Assembly (NCBI GenBank): GCA_035714115.1
Contig: DASTMO010000030.1
Coordinates: 1 to 40,363 of the forward strand
DNA from: CAMAVH01 sp035714115
GTDB lineage: Bacteria; Pseudomonadota; Alphaproteobacteria; SMXQ01
Length of the DNA: 40,363 bases
Direction of reading: 5' to 3'
Part shown: piece after piece, positions 24,766 to 33,101 of the stretch
Position numbering within the stretch: the stretch's first letter is position 1
Layout of the letters: the number at the start of each line of letters is the position of its first letter
Notes under the pieces: model-generated
Database searches by the model: none
The model's input: only the letters and a program-made list of their open reading frames with translations
What the model was told of the DNA's origin: nothing
Program-made: the position numbers and the translations under genes

Positions 24766-24785
24766 GCGCCGCCCCAAGGGTATAC

Positions 24786-27224
24786 ATGTCCTTTCCGCGC
24801 AGGCTCGGCCGCTGGCTTATCGGACTCTTGGCGAGCCTGATTTCCGTCACGGCCTTCGGCGGCGCGGTCTTCTGGTTCTTCCTGCAATCGTCCCTGCCGC
24901 AAACCGAAGGCCGCCTCGCGCTGCCCGGCCTGCGTGAAGCCGTCGCCGTCGATCGCGACGCCGATGGCGTCCCCTTCATTCGCGCGCGCAGCCAGGCCGA
25001 TGCTTATTTCGCGCTCGGCTTCGTCCATGCCCAGGATCGCCTGTGGCAGATGGAAGCGATGCGCCGCTTCGGATCGGGGCGCCTCTCCGAAGCGCTCGGC
25101 CGCCAGACTCTCGGCATCGACCGGCTGATGCGCACGCTCGGCACCTACCGCCTCGCCGAACAGATTTACGCCGGCCTCGATCCCGAGGTGCGCGCCGCGC
25201 TCGATTCCTATGCCATGGGCGTGAACGCCTACATCAACGGCCATAAGGGCGCTTGGCCGGTCGAGTTCTATATTCTCGGCCTCCGCCCTGAGCCATGGAA
25301 GCCCGCCGATTCGCTGGTTTGGGGGCAGTTGATGACGCTGCGCCTGTCGGGCGATTGGCGCAGCGAGCTGGCGCGCCAGCGCCTCGCCACGCGCCTTTCG
25401 CCCCAGCAACTCGAACAGTTGCTCGACAAGCCCTCGGCCAATAGCCCGGTCACAATCGAAGCGCAGCAGCAAGCCGACGTCCCCGAAAAGCATCCCGATT
25501 ACGCGGCGCAGCCCCTGCCCTTGCAGAACAGCATCGCCGCCGGCCTGGCGGCACAATTGCCCGACTGGCTCGGCCCGGCCACTGCCTCCAACAGCTGGGT
25601 GCTCGCCGGTCAGCGCACCGCCAGCGGCAAGCCGCTGCTCGCCAACGACCCGCATCTCGGCATCGAGCTGCCGTCCGTCTGGTATCTCGCGCGCATCGAC
25701 GCGCCGGGTCTCAGCGTGTCGGGCGTCACAGCGCCGGGTGTGCCTTTCCATGTGTTAGGCCACAATGCGCGCGTCGCCTGGGGCTTCACCACTACGGGAT
25801 CGGACGTGCAGGATCTCTTCGTCGAGCGCACCGATCCGGCCGACGCCATGCGCTATCTCGTGCCGGGCGGCTCGGAACCGTTCAAGACGCGCCGCGAGAC
25901 CATCAAGGTGCGCGGCGCCGATGCCGAGACGCTGGAGGTGCGCGAGACGCGCCACGGCCCGGTGATGAGCGACCTGCTCAGTGAAACGCTGGACGGCATG
26001 CCCGCCGGCGACGTGCTCGCCTTCGCCGCCGCCGGCCTGCGCGCCGACGACCGCACCGCCCAGGCGCTCTATCGCCTCAACCGCGCACGCGACTGGTCGA
26101 GCTTCACGAATGCCCTCAGCTTCTTCCATTCGCCGCAGCAGAACATCGCCTACGCCGATATCGACGGAAACATCGGCTTCTACGTCGCCGGCCGCGTGCC
26201 TGTGCGCAAGAGCGGCGAAGGGCTCTATCCCGCGCCGGGCTGGACCGGCGACTACGACTGGACCGGCTTCATCCCCTTCGAAGAGCTGCCGCAGCTTTAC
26301 AATCCGGCGAAGGGCCAGATCGCCAACGCCAACAACCGCGTCGTCGGCCCGGGCTATGCCTATCCGCTCGGGCGCGAATGGCCGGAAGACTTCCGCATCC
26401 GCCGCATCGACGAAGTTCTCGCCGCCGCGCCGAGCCACGACATGGCCGACATGGCGCGCCTGCAAGGCGATGTGCGCAGCCTGACGCCGCCGACCCTGCT
26501 GCCGCTGCTGCTGCCCGCGCTGCGCGCCATGCCGCTCGCCGAAGGCCGCTACGGCGCCGCGCTCAAGCTGCTCGAAAGCTGGAACGGCGAGATGGCGATG
26601 GAGCGGCCCGAGCCGCTGATCTTCAACGCCTGGCTGCGCGAACTGACGCCGCTGATCGCCGCCGACGAATTGGGACCGCTGTTCGCGCCCTATTGGCGGC
26701 TCTCGCCCGCCTTCATCGCCAACGTGCTGCGCGAGGACCGCGCCTGGTGCGACGACGTCACCACGCCGGAAGAGGAAAGCTGCGAAAGCCTGGCGCAGCG
26801 CGGCTTCATCTCCGCCATGGACAAGCTCGCGGTTCAATACGGCGCAGATCCCGCCGCCTGGCGTTGGGGCGAAGCGCATGTCGCGCCGCTCGCCAACCGC
26901 GTGCTGTCGCGCGTGCCGCTGCTGAGCGAGCTTGCCGACGCGGCAATCGCCACGCCGGGCGACGATTCGACCGTCAACCGCGGCTCGACGACGATCCGCG
27001 ATCCGCAGGATCCCTTCGCCCATGTCCATGGGCCGAGCCTGCGCGCGCTCTACGATCTGGCCGATCTGGAACGCTCGCGCTTCATGATCGCGGGCGGCCA
27101 GTCGGGCAACGTGGTCTCGCGCCATTACGCCGACCTGACGCGGCGCTGGCGCGACGTCGAGTATCTGACCCTGCCGCGCCAACCCGCCGCGCCGCAGCGC
27201 CTGGTGCTTGCACCCGCGCCATAA
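24786..27224 (+). CDS. Penicillin acylase family N-terminal nucleophile hydrolase
   Basis: This 812-residue protein of the penicillin amidase family is made as a precursor that cuts itself into alpha and beta subunits. A membrane segment (about 10-34) serves as signal or anchor, so the enzyme is periplasmic or membrane-bound. The alpha part includes DADGVPFIRARSQADAYFALGFVHAQDRLWQME (read in parts). The beta subunit should start at S268 in ASNSWVLAG, the catalytic serine. HVLGHNARVAWGFTTT and NANNRVVGPG supply the oxyanion residues. Substrates in the family include beta-lactams and acyl-homoserine lactones; which applies here is unknown. The ATG at 24786 is chosen; longer frames run into hemB. 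Confidence 0.9.
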   Translation: MSFPRRLGRWLIGLLASLISVTAFGGAVFWFFLQSSLPQTEGRLALPGLREAVAVDRDADGVPFIRARSQADAYFALGFVHAQDRLWQMEAMRRFGSGRLSEALGRQTLGIDRLMRTLGTYRLAEQIYAGLDPEVRAALDSYAMGVNAYINGHKGAWPVEFYILGLRPEPWKPADSLVWGQLMTLRLSGDWRSELARQRLATRLSPQQLEQLLDKPSANSPVTIEAQQQADVPEKHPDYAAQPLPLQNSIAAGLAAQLPDWLGPATASNSWVLAGQRTASGKPLLANDPHLGIELPSVWYLARIDAPGLSVSGVTAPGVPFHVLGHNARVAWGFTTTGSDVQDLFVERTDPADAMRYLVPGGSEPFKTRRETIKVRGADAETLEVRETRHGPVMSDLLSETLDGMPAGDVLAFAAAGLRADDRTAQALYRLNRARDWSSFTNALSFFHSPQQNIAYADIDGNIGFYVAGRVPVRKSGEGLYPAPGWTGDYDWTGFIPFEELPQLYNPAKGQIANANNRVVGPGYAYPLGREWPEDFRIRRIDEVLAAAPSHDMADMARLQGDVRSLTPPTLLPLLLPALRAMPLAEGRYGAALKLLESWNGEMAMERPEPLIFNAWLRELTPLIAADELGPLFAPYWRLSPAFIANVLREDRAWCDDVTTPEEESCESLAQRGFISAMDKLAVQYGADPAAWRWGEAHVAPLANRVLSRVPLLSELADAAIATPGDDSTVNRGSTTIRDPQDPFAHVHGPSLRALYDLADLERSRFMIAGGQSGNVVSRHYADLTRRWRDVEYLTLPRQPAAPQRLVLAPAP

Positions 27225-27236
27225 GCGCTCGCGCCC

Positions 27237-27261
27237 GGCCAAAATTAGCCGAATTTCGGCC
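27237..27261 (+). other. Imperfect hairpin after the acylase gene
   Basis: GGCCAAAATT (27237-27246) and AATTTCGGCC (27252-27261) form a 10-bp stem with one mismatch and a 5-base loop, just past the acylase stop. No T-run follows. It may weakly end the hemB-acylase transcript or serve as an operator near motA. Confidence 0.3.
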
Positions 27262-27266
27262 AAAGG

Positions 27267-27294
27267 CTTGAGCCGGATCAAGGACTTGAGCCGG
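27267..27294. repeat. Direct repeat CTTGAGCCGG x2 upstream of motA
   Basis: Two perfect 10-bp copies lie at 27267-27276 and 27285-27294, an 18-bp period, about 75 bases before the motA ATG. The spacing puts them on nearly the same face of the helix, as for a dimeric activator, but no regulator is known. No sigma-54 or sigma-28 promoter could be recognised in the 141-base spacer. Confidence 0.5.
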
Positions 27295-27365
27295 CCCACA
27301 TAAACGGCTTCTTAACCAAATCCGGCGACACTCAGGCGGTCATCCCTCTAAGCCGCCGGGTCATC

Positions 27366-28226
27366 ATGCTCTTTATCGTCGGAACCATCATCGTTCTGGG
27401 CTGCGTTTTCGGCGGCTACATCGGCGCCGGCGGCCATATGGACGTGCTCTGGCAGCCGTTCGAATTCATCATCATCGGCGGCGCCGCGATCGGCAGCTTC
27501 GTCATCTCCAACCCGAAGCCCGTGCTGGCCAAGACCGGCAAGGCCTTCGGCACACTGCTCAAGGGCGCGAAATACAACAAGGACTCCTACCTGGAGCTCC
27601 TCAGCCTGCTGTTCACCATCTTCAAGCTGGCCAAGTCGAAGGGCATGCTCGCCCTCGAAGCGCATATCGAGAACCCGGAGGAAAGCGACCTGTTCAAGCG
27701 CTTCCCCAAGTTCTTCGCCGACCATCACGCCATGACCTTCATGACCGACTATCTGCGCATGATGGTGCTCGGTTCGGAAAACGCTCATGAGATGGAGACG
27801 CTGCTCGATGAGGAAATCGAGACGCACCATCACGAGGCGACCGCTGTTTCCGACGCGATCCAGGCCGTCGCCGACGCGACCCCCGCCCTCGGCATCGTCG
27901 CCGCCGTGCTCGGCGTCATTCACACCATGGGCTCGATCACCGAGCCGCCGGCCGTGCTCGGCCACCTGATCGGCGGCGCGCTCGTCGGTACCTTTCTCGG
28001 CGTGTTGATGGCCTACGGCTTCATCGGCCCGATCGCCAGCAGCCTGAAGGCGGTCTACAACGCCGAAACGAAATACTACCAATGCATCAAGGTCGCCCTG
28101 CTCGCCCATATGAACGGCTACGCGCCGTCCGTCTCGGTCGAGTTCGCGCGCAAGGCTCTGCTGTCGAACGTCCGCCCGACCTTCTACGAAGTCGAAGCGG
28201 CCGTGCAGGCCGTGCCGGCGGTCTAA
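27366..28226 (+). CDS. motA: Flagellar motor stator protein MotA
   Basis: MotA forms the pentameric part of the proton-driven flagellar stator in the inner membrane. The 286-residue protein has four membrane segments. TM1-2 lie near 1-21 and 33-50. A cytoplasmic loop carries the charged FKRFPKFFADHH and ETLLDEEIETHHHE stretches. TM3-4 lie near 175-225, with the conserved prolines in ATPALGIVAAVLGVIHTMG. The start MLFIVGTIIVLGCVFGGYIG is typical. motB follows 21 bases later. No other flagellar genes are in the window. Confidence 0.96.
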   Translation: MLFIVGTIIVLGCVFGGYIGAGGHMDVLWQPFEFIIIGGAAIGSFVISNPKPVLAKTGKAFGTLLKGAKYNKDSYLELLSLLFTIFKLAKSKGMLALEAHIENPEESDLFKRFPKFFADHHAMTFMTDYLRMMVLGSENAHEMETLLDEEIETHHHEATAVSDAIQAVADATPALGIVAAVLGVIHTMGSITEPPAVLGHLIGGALVGTFLGVLMAYGFIGPIASSLKAVYNAETKYYQCIKVALLAHMNGYAPSVSVEFARKALLSNVRPTFYEVEAAVQAVPAV

Positions 28227-28247
28227 CCGAGCCCGCGAGAACACGCC

Positions 28248-29261
28248 ATGGCCGCGACCAACGCGCCCGTCATCATCATCAAGCGCGTCAAGAAGGGCCA
28301 CGGCGGCCATCATGGCGGCGCCTGGAAGGTGGCTTATGCCGACTTCGTGACGGCGATGATGGCGTTCTTCCTGCTGCTGTGGCTGCTCAACGCCACCACG
28401 GAAGAGCAGCGCAAGGGCATCTCCGACTATTTCGCGCCCAACAGCGTCTCCAAGAACACCAGCGGCTCGGGCGGCGTGCTCGGCGGCCAGACCCTGACCC
28501 GCGACGGCTCGATGCGCCGCCTCGGCTCGGCGGTCAGCCTCGCCATGCCCACCCCGCCGGCCGAATCGGAGATGACCCAGCCGCTCGATGGCGAAAGCCC
28601 GGGCGCCGGCGGCGATCTCGATGAAGCCGAAAAGGCCAAGGCCAAGCTCGGCGAAGACGACAATTCCGAAGACCTGCAGCGCCTGCGCGCCAAGCGCGAG
28701 AACGAAGCCTTCGCCGGCGCGGAGAAAGAACTGCGCCAGGCGATCCAGGAAATTCCCGAGCTGAAGGCGCTGGCCGACAGCGTCATCGTCGACCGCACGC
28801 CGGAAGGCCTGCGCATCCAGATCGTCGACCAGGACAAGATGTCGATGTTCGCGCTCGGCTCGGCCGTGCCGCAGGAGAGCACCAAGAAGCTGCTCGGCGA
28901 GATCGAGAAGGTCATCGCCAAGCTGCCGAACAAGCTGGCGATCTCCGGCCACACCGATTCGACGCCCTATTCGCGCAATTCCAACTACACCAACTGGGAG
29001 CTGTCCTCCGACCGCGCCCAGGCCGCCCGCCGCATGCTGACCGACACCGGCCTCGATCCGGCGCGCGTCAAACAGGTCGTCGGCCGCGCCGACAACGACC
29101 CGCTGCTGCCGAACGAGCCGGCCTCCCCGCGCAACCGCCGCCTCAGCATCGTCCTGCTGAGCGATCCGAGCGTCGCGGGAACCGGCAGCCAGGCCGCCGC
29201 TCCCGCCGCCCCGCCGGCCCCGCCGCCGGTTACCCGCGTCGGCCCCAGCGTCGTCCGCTAG
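28248..29261 (+). CDS. motB: Flagellar motor stator protein MotB
   Basis: MotB pairs with MotA and anchors the stator to peptidoglycan. The 337-residue protein has a Lys/His-rich cytosolic N-terminus and a single membrane helix starting at WKVAYADFVTAMMAFFLLLW, with the proton-carrying aspartate D32. A periplasmic linker follows, then an OmpA-like peptidoglycan-binding domain near 200-300 (ISGHTDSTPY, NWELSSDRAQAARRML, PRNRRLSIVLL). The C-terminal tail is rich in Ala and Pro. It is longer than E. coli MotB, chiefly in the linker. The pair motA-motB is surely cotranscribed. Confidence 0.96.
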   Translation: MAATNAPVIIIKRVKKGHGGHHGGAWKVAYADFVTAMMAFFLLLWLLNATTEEQRKGISDYFAPNSVSKNTSGSGGVLGGQTLTRDGSMRRLGSAVSLAMPTPPAESEMTQPLDGESPGAGGDLDEAEKAKAKLGEDDNSEDLQRLRAKRENEAFAGAEKELRQAIQEIPELKALADSVIVDRTPEGLRIQIVDQDKMSMFALGSAVPQESTKKLLGEIEKVIAKLPNKLAISGHTDSTPYSRNSNYTNWELSSDRAQAARRMLTDTGLDPARVKQVVGRADNDPLLPNEPASPRNRRLSIVLLSDPSVAGTGSQAAAPAAPPAPPPVTRVGPSVVR

Positions 29262-29309
29262 AGTTTTCCGGGCCTTTAACCGCCCGCCGCGCCGTGGCAG
29301 ACTTAGGCC

Positions 29310-30068
29310 ATGAGCGGCGATAGACCCGGCCCCCTGCAATTCTTCCACAGCACGCGCGCGCGGCCTTGCCCCTACCTGCCCGGCCGCCACGAGCGCAGCA
29401 TCGCCGCCGAGTTGGATGGCGACGGCGCGCAGGAGATCTATGACGCCGCCTGCGCCGCCGGCTTTCGCCGCAGCCATGGCTTCATCTACCGCCCGGCCTG
29501 CGCCGATTGCGACGCCTGCATGCCGGTGCGCATCGTCGCCCGCGATTTCTCGCCGCGCCGCAGCTTCGCCCGCATCCTCAAGCGCAACGCCGATCTGACT
29601 GGACGGCTCTTGCCGGCGCTCGCCACCGCCGAGCAGTTCGCCCTCTTCTCGCGCTATCAGAAGACGCGCCACGCCAGCGCCGAAGCCAAGGACGAGCCCG
29701 GCTCGAGCGAGGCCGGCGGCATGGACCGCATGACGCGCAGCGACTACACCGCCATGATCGAGGACAGCCCGGTCGACAGCCATGTAGTGGAATATCGCGG
29801 CCAGGACGGCGTGCTGCATGCCGCGATGCTGACCGACCGCGTCGCCGACGGCCTGTCGGCGGTCTACAGCTTCTTCGCGCCCGATGAAGACGAGCGCAGT
29901 CTCGGCAGCTATATGATCTTGGATCTGGTGCGCCGGGCGCAGGCCGAAGGCCTGCCCTACGTCTATCTCGGCTATCTCATCGCTGAGACGCCGAAGATGG
30001 CGTACAAGGCGCGCTTCCAGCCGCTCGAAGCACTCGGCCCCGACGGCTGGAAACCCCTTAAGCTTTAA
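29310..30068 (+). CDS. bpt: Aspartate/glutamate leucyltransferase (bacterial N-end rule)
   Basis: Bpt transfers leucine from leucyl-tRNA to N-terminal Asp or Glu of proteins, marking them for ClpS/ClpAP. The 252-residue protein shows the ATE/Bpt start QFFHSTRARPCPYLPGRHE, the Cys motif CADCDACMPVRI, GMDRMTRSDYTAMIE, and the GCN5-like C-terminal half with VYSFFAPDEDERSLGSYMILD (read in part) and YVYLGYLIAETPKMAYKARF. The length is usual. Its TAA stop touches the stop of convergent parC with no base between, so the two transcripts must overlap or end within each other. Confidence 0.94.
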   Translation: MSGDRPGPLQFFHSTRARPCPYLPGRHERSIAAELDGDGAQEIYDAACAAGFRRSHGFIYRPACADCDACMPVRIVARDFSPRRSFARILKRNADLTGRLLPALATAEQFALFSRYQKTRHASAEAKDEPGSSEAGGMDRMTRSDYTAMIEDSPVDSHVVEYRGQDGVLHAAMLTDRVADGLSAVYSFFAPDEDERSLGSYMILDLVRRAQAEGLPYVYLGYLIAETPKMAYKARFQPLEALGPDGWKPLKL

Positions 30069-32303
30069 TCAGCTGAAGCGATTGGACTTCGGGAAACCCT
30101 TGGGCGGCAGACGGCCGGCCTGAGCGCGCTCGCCGATCCATTCCTTGATCTGCGTCTCGCCGCGCTGCTGCGGCCCGATCATCCAAGTCAGGCCATTCTT
30201 GCGCGTGAAGGTCTTGGCGTCCGACAGGCCGCCATCCTTGTACTTCTGCAAGGTCAGGCCGCGACCGCGCGTCATCTGGGGCAACTGCTCCAGCGGGAAC
30301 AGCAGCAGCTTGCGGTTCTCGCCGATGACGGCGACGAAATCGCCCTCCACCACGGTGCAGACGCGCGCCTCGACATCGCCCGACACGTTGAGCGCCTGCT
30401 TGCCCGAGCGCGTCTGGGCCAGCACGTCGTCCTCGCCGACGATGAAGCCGCGACCGTCGGACGAGGCGATTAGCAGGCGGCGGCCCGGCTGATGGATGAA
30501 GGCCGTGACGATGTCATGGTCGTTCGACAGATCGACCATCAGGCGGATCGGCTCGCCGTTGCCGCGCCCCGGCGGCAGCTTGTCGCCGCCGATGGTGTAG
30601 AAGCGGCCGTTGGTGCCGAAGATCACCAGCTTGTCGGTGGTCGAGGCCTTGAGGATGTACTTCTCGCGGTCGCCTTCCTTGTACTTGATGTCGGAGGTGT
30701 CCTCCATGTGGCCCTTGAAGGCGCGCACCCATCCCTTGTCCGAGATGACGATGGTGATGTCTTCCTTCTCGATGGCGATATCGATCGGGATCACCACGGC
30801 CGAGGGCGCCTCGCCCAGCTCCGTGCGGCGCTTGCCGAGCGTCGTCTTGGGGCCGAACTTCGTCTTGATGTCGGCGATCTCGTCGGAGATCGCCTTCCAG
30901 CGCAGATCTTCGCTTTTCAGCAGAGCCTGGATGCCCTTGCGTTCGGCGGACAATTCCTTGTGCTCGCCGCGAATCTCCATCTCCTCCAGCTTGCGCAAGG
31001 CGCGCAAGCGCATGTTGAGGATCGCTTCGGCCTGATTCTCGTTGATGTTGATCTTCTTCATCAGGACGGGCTTGGGCTCGTCCTCGGTGCGGATGATCTT
31101 GATCACGAGATCGAGGTTCAGATAGGCCGCGAGATAGGCTTCGAGCACTTCGAGGCGGTTCTCGATCTTGCCGAGGCGATGATTGCTGCGGCGGACCAGC
31201 ACGACATGGCGATGATCGAGGAAGGCCTGCAGCACTTCCTTCAAATCCATGACGCGCGGCACCTGGTTGGCGTCGAGCACGTTCATGTTGAGCGAAATGC
31301 GCGATTCGAGATCGGTCTGGCGGAACAGGCTTTCCATCAGCATCTCGGGATCGACCGCGCCGGTCTTGGGCTCCAGCACCACGCGCACGTTCTCATCCGA
31401 TTCGTCGCGGATGTCGGCGAGCAGCGGCAGCTTCTTGGTCTCCAAGAGCACGGCGATCTTCTCGATCAGGCGCGACTTCTGCACCTGGAACGGAATCTCC
31501 GTCACCACGATCTGGTAAAGGCCGCGCGGCAGATCTTCCTTGGCCCATTTGGCGCGCACGCGGAAGGAGCCGCGGCCGGTCTTATAGGCTTCGACGATGG
31601 ATTCGCGCGATTCGGCCAATTCGCCGCCGGTCGGGAAGTCCGGGCCGGGCATCAGATCGACGAGCTTGGCGATGGTGGCGTTCGGCGTCTTGATCAGATG
31701 TTGCAAGGCATCGCAGATTTCGCCGACATTGTGCGGCGGGATGCTGGTCGCCATGCCGACGGCGATGCCGTTCGAGCCGTTGGCCAGCAGATTCGGGAAG
31801 GCCGCCGGCAGCACCAGCGGCTCATGCTCTTCGCCGTCATAGGTCGGACGGAAATCCACCGCGTCCTCGTCCAGCCCGTCGAGCAATTGGGCGGCGACTG
31901 CGGTCAGGCGCGCTTCGGTGTAACGCATGGCCGCCGCGTTATCGCCGTCGATATTGCCGAAGTTGCCCTGGCCGTCGACCAGCGGATAGCGCACGGCGAA
32001 ATCCTGCGCCAGGCGCACCATGGCGTCATAGACCGCCACGTCGCCGTGCGGGTGATATTTACCGATGACGTCGCCGACGACGCGGGCGCATTTCTTGAAG
32101 CCGGTGGTCGGATCGAGATTGAGCAGCCGCATGGCGTACAGCAGGCGGCGGTGGACCGGCTTCAGGCCGTCGCGCACGTCGGGCAGCGAACGCGACATGA
32201 TGGTCGACAGCGCGTAGGACAGGTAGCGGTCGCCCAGCGCGCCGGCGAGCGGCGATTCGATGATCTTTTGCGGAACGGCGGCGGCGGTGGGCTTCTTGGC
32301 CAT
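30069..32303 (-). CDS. parC: DNA topoisomerase IV subunit A
   Basis: ParC cuts and rejoins DNA in decatenation of daughter chromosomes; its partner ParE is not in the window. The 744-residue protein shows RALPDVRDGLKPVHRRLLYAM-like text near 38-58, the active-site tyrosine Y128 in AAAMRYTEARL, and the GQGNFGNIDGD motif. A C-terminal domain of GyrA-like blades follows, with DLSNDHDIVTAF and SSDGRGFIVGEDD. The length fits ParC, as GyrA is near 900. In the quinolone region the positions matching E. coli S80 and E84 are V89 and D93. A -10-like TATATA lies 37 bases before the ATG. Confidence 0.93.
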   Translation of the reverse strand: MAKKPTAAAVPQKIIESPLAGALGDRYLSYALSTIMSRSLPDVRDGLKPVHRRLLYAMRLLNLDPTTGFKKCARVVGDVIGKYHPHGDVAVYDAMVRLAQDFAVRYPLVDGQGNFGNIDGDNAAAMRYTEARLTAVAAQLLDGLDEDAVDFRPTYDGEEHEPLVLPAAFPNLLANGSNGIAVGMATSIPPHNVGEICDALQHLIKTPNATIAKLVDLMPGPDFPTGGELAESRESIVEAYKTGRGSFRVRAKWAKEDLPRGLYQIVVTEIPFQVQKSRLIEKIAVLLETKKLPLLADIRDESDENVRVVLEPKTGAVDPEMLMESLFRQTDLESRISLNMNVLDANQVPRVMDLKEVLQAFLDHRHVVLVRRSNHRLGKIENRLEVLEAYLAAYLNLDLVIKIIRTEDEPKPVLMKKININENQAEAILNMRLRALRKLEEMEIRGEHKELSAERKGIQALLKSEDLRWKAISDEIADIKTKFGPKTTLGKRRTELGEAPSAVVIPIDIAIEKEDITIVISDKGWVRAFKGHMEDTSDIKYKEGDREKYILKASTTDKLVIFGTNGRFYTIGGDKLPPGRGNGEPIRLMVDLSNDHDIVTAFIHQPGRRLLIASSDGRGFIVGEDDVLAQTRSGKQALNVSGDVEARVCTVVEGDFVAVIGENRKLLLFPLEQLPQMTRGRGLTLQKYKDGGLSDAKTFTRKNGLTWMIGPQQRGETQIKEWIGERAQAGRLPPKGFPKSNRFS

Positions 32304-32337
32304 GAGCTCGGGTCGCGAAATGAGACGAAACGGACGC

Positions 32338-32370
32338 TATATATAGTCAAAAATCAGCGGAAGGCTTCAA
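32338..32370 (-). promoter_or_regulatory. Candidate promoter of parC overlapping the recO 3' end
   Basis: On the minus strand TATATATA (32345-32338) forms a good -10 element about 35 bases before the parC ATG. TTGAAG at 32370-32365 is a possible -35, but the spacer of 19 is long. The -35 lies inside the last codons of recO. It would let parC be expressed apart from the upstream block. Confidence 0.4.
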
Positions 32371-33088
32371 CAAATCGCGCCCGCGCCGCCGGCAAATTGA
32401 GGTTCTGCGGGGCGAAGACGTGCCGTTCCAGGAACCAGCCGGTCAGCGCAAGCCCGTCGCGCACCGCAGCCGGATCGGCCCCGTCATGGCCCTCGCCGTT
32501 CTCCTGCAGGAAGTCCGGCAGCTTCAACAGTTTTTCGCGCCACGGCTCGCCGGCTTGGGCCGTCACCGCCCGCCCGGTATTGGGCGAGACATAGGCCAGC
32601 CCGTCCGTCTCGCCGGTGATGGCGCAGGATTCGAGATCGAGGCCATAGCCCATGTCGCGCAGCAGCGCCATTTCCCAGCGCACATAGGCGGGCGCCCATT
32701 GGCTGTCATTTGCCGGTAGGCTGAGAAGATCGAGCAGGTGCAGGCTATCCTCGAACAGCGCCGGATGCGGCTCGCGCTCGGGCAGCGCACGCTCCAACAG
32801 AGCGCAGAAGGCGTTGAGCGCGCCGAGCCGGTTGGCGTCGTCGAGCAGCGGCCCGGCATAGCCGCGCGCGAGCTCGCAAGAATAGCTGCCGAGATGCTCT
32901 TCGAGGCGGCCGCGCCAATGTGCGGTGACCAGATTGCCGGTCTGATAGACGCCGCGCACGCGAGCCGAAGCGCCGCCGCGCACCAAGCCGGCATGGCGGC
33001 CATGATCGCGCGTCAGCAGGCTGAGGATCACCGCGCTCTCGCCGTGCTTGCGCGCCGCGATGACGATGCCCTCATCCGTCCAGTCCAT
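32354..33088 (-). CDS. recO: DNA repair protein RecO
   Basis: RecO loads RecA on SSB-coated DNA in the RecFOR pathway. The 244-residue protein begins MDWTDEGIVIAARKHGESAVI, the N-terminal OB fold typical of RecO. ARDHGRHAGLVRGGASARV and LLDLLSLPAN also match. The C-terminal helical part has WEMALLRDMGYGLDLESCAI. The four zinc cysteines found in some RecO proteins are not seen; only one Cys is in that region. It lies 13 bases after the era stop, in the conserved rnc-era-recO order. Confidence 0.94.
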   Translation of the reverse strand: MDWTDEGIVIAARKHGESAVILSLLTRDHGRHAGLVRGGASARVRGVYQTGNLVTAHWRGRLEEHLGSYSCELARGYAGPLLDDANRLGALNAFCALLERALPEREPHPALFEDSLHLLDLLSLPANDSQWAPAYVRWEMALLRDMGYGLDLESCAITGETDGLAYVSPNTGRAVTAQAGEPWREKLLKLPDFLQENGEGHDGADPAAVRDGLALTGWFLERHVFAPQNLNLPAARARFVEAFR

Positions 33089-33101
33089 GCTGGCCTAGAT
33101 C

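Noticed and set aside
24555..24785. Upstream extension of the acylase reading frame into hemB
   Set aside because: The signal/membrane segment starts right after the ATG at 24786, and the extension only translates hemB in another frame.
27225..27365. A sigma-54 or sigma-28 flagellar promoter before motA
   Set aside because: No TGGCAC-N5-TTGCW or TAAA-N15-GCCGATAA match with acceptable deviation could be found by eye.
27348..29819. An 823-codon open frame on the minus strand opposite motA, motB and bpt
   Set aside because: It spans three well-recognised genes on the other strand and is a codon-bias artefact of high GC.
30492..32594. A 700-codon open frame on the plus strand opposite parC and recO
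   Set aside because: Antisense to conserved genes; no recognisable domain and low-complexity composition.
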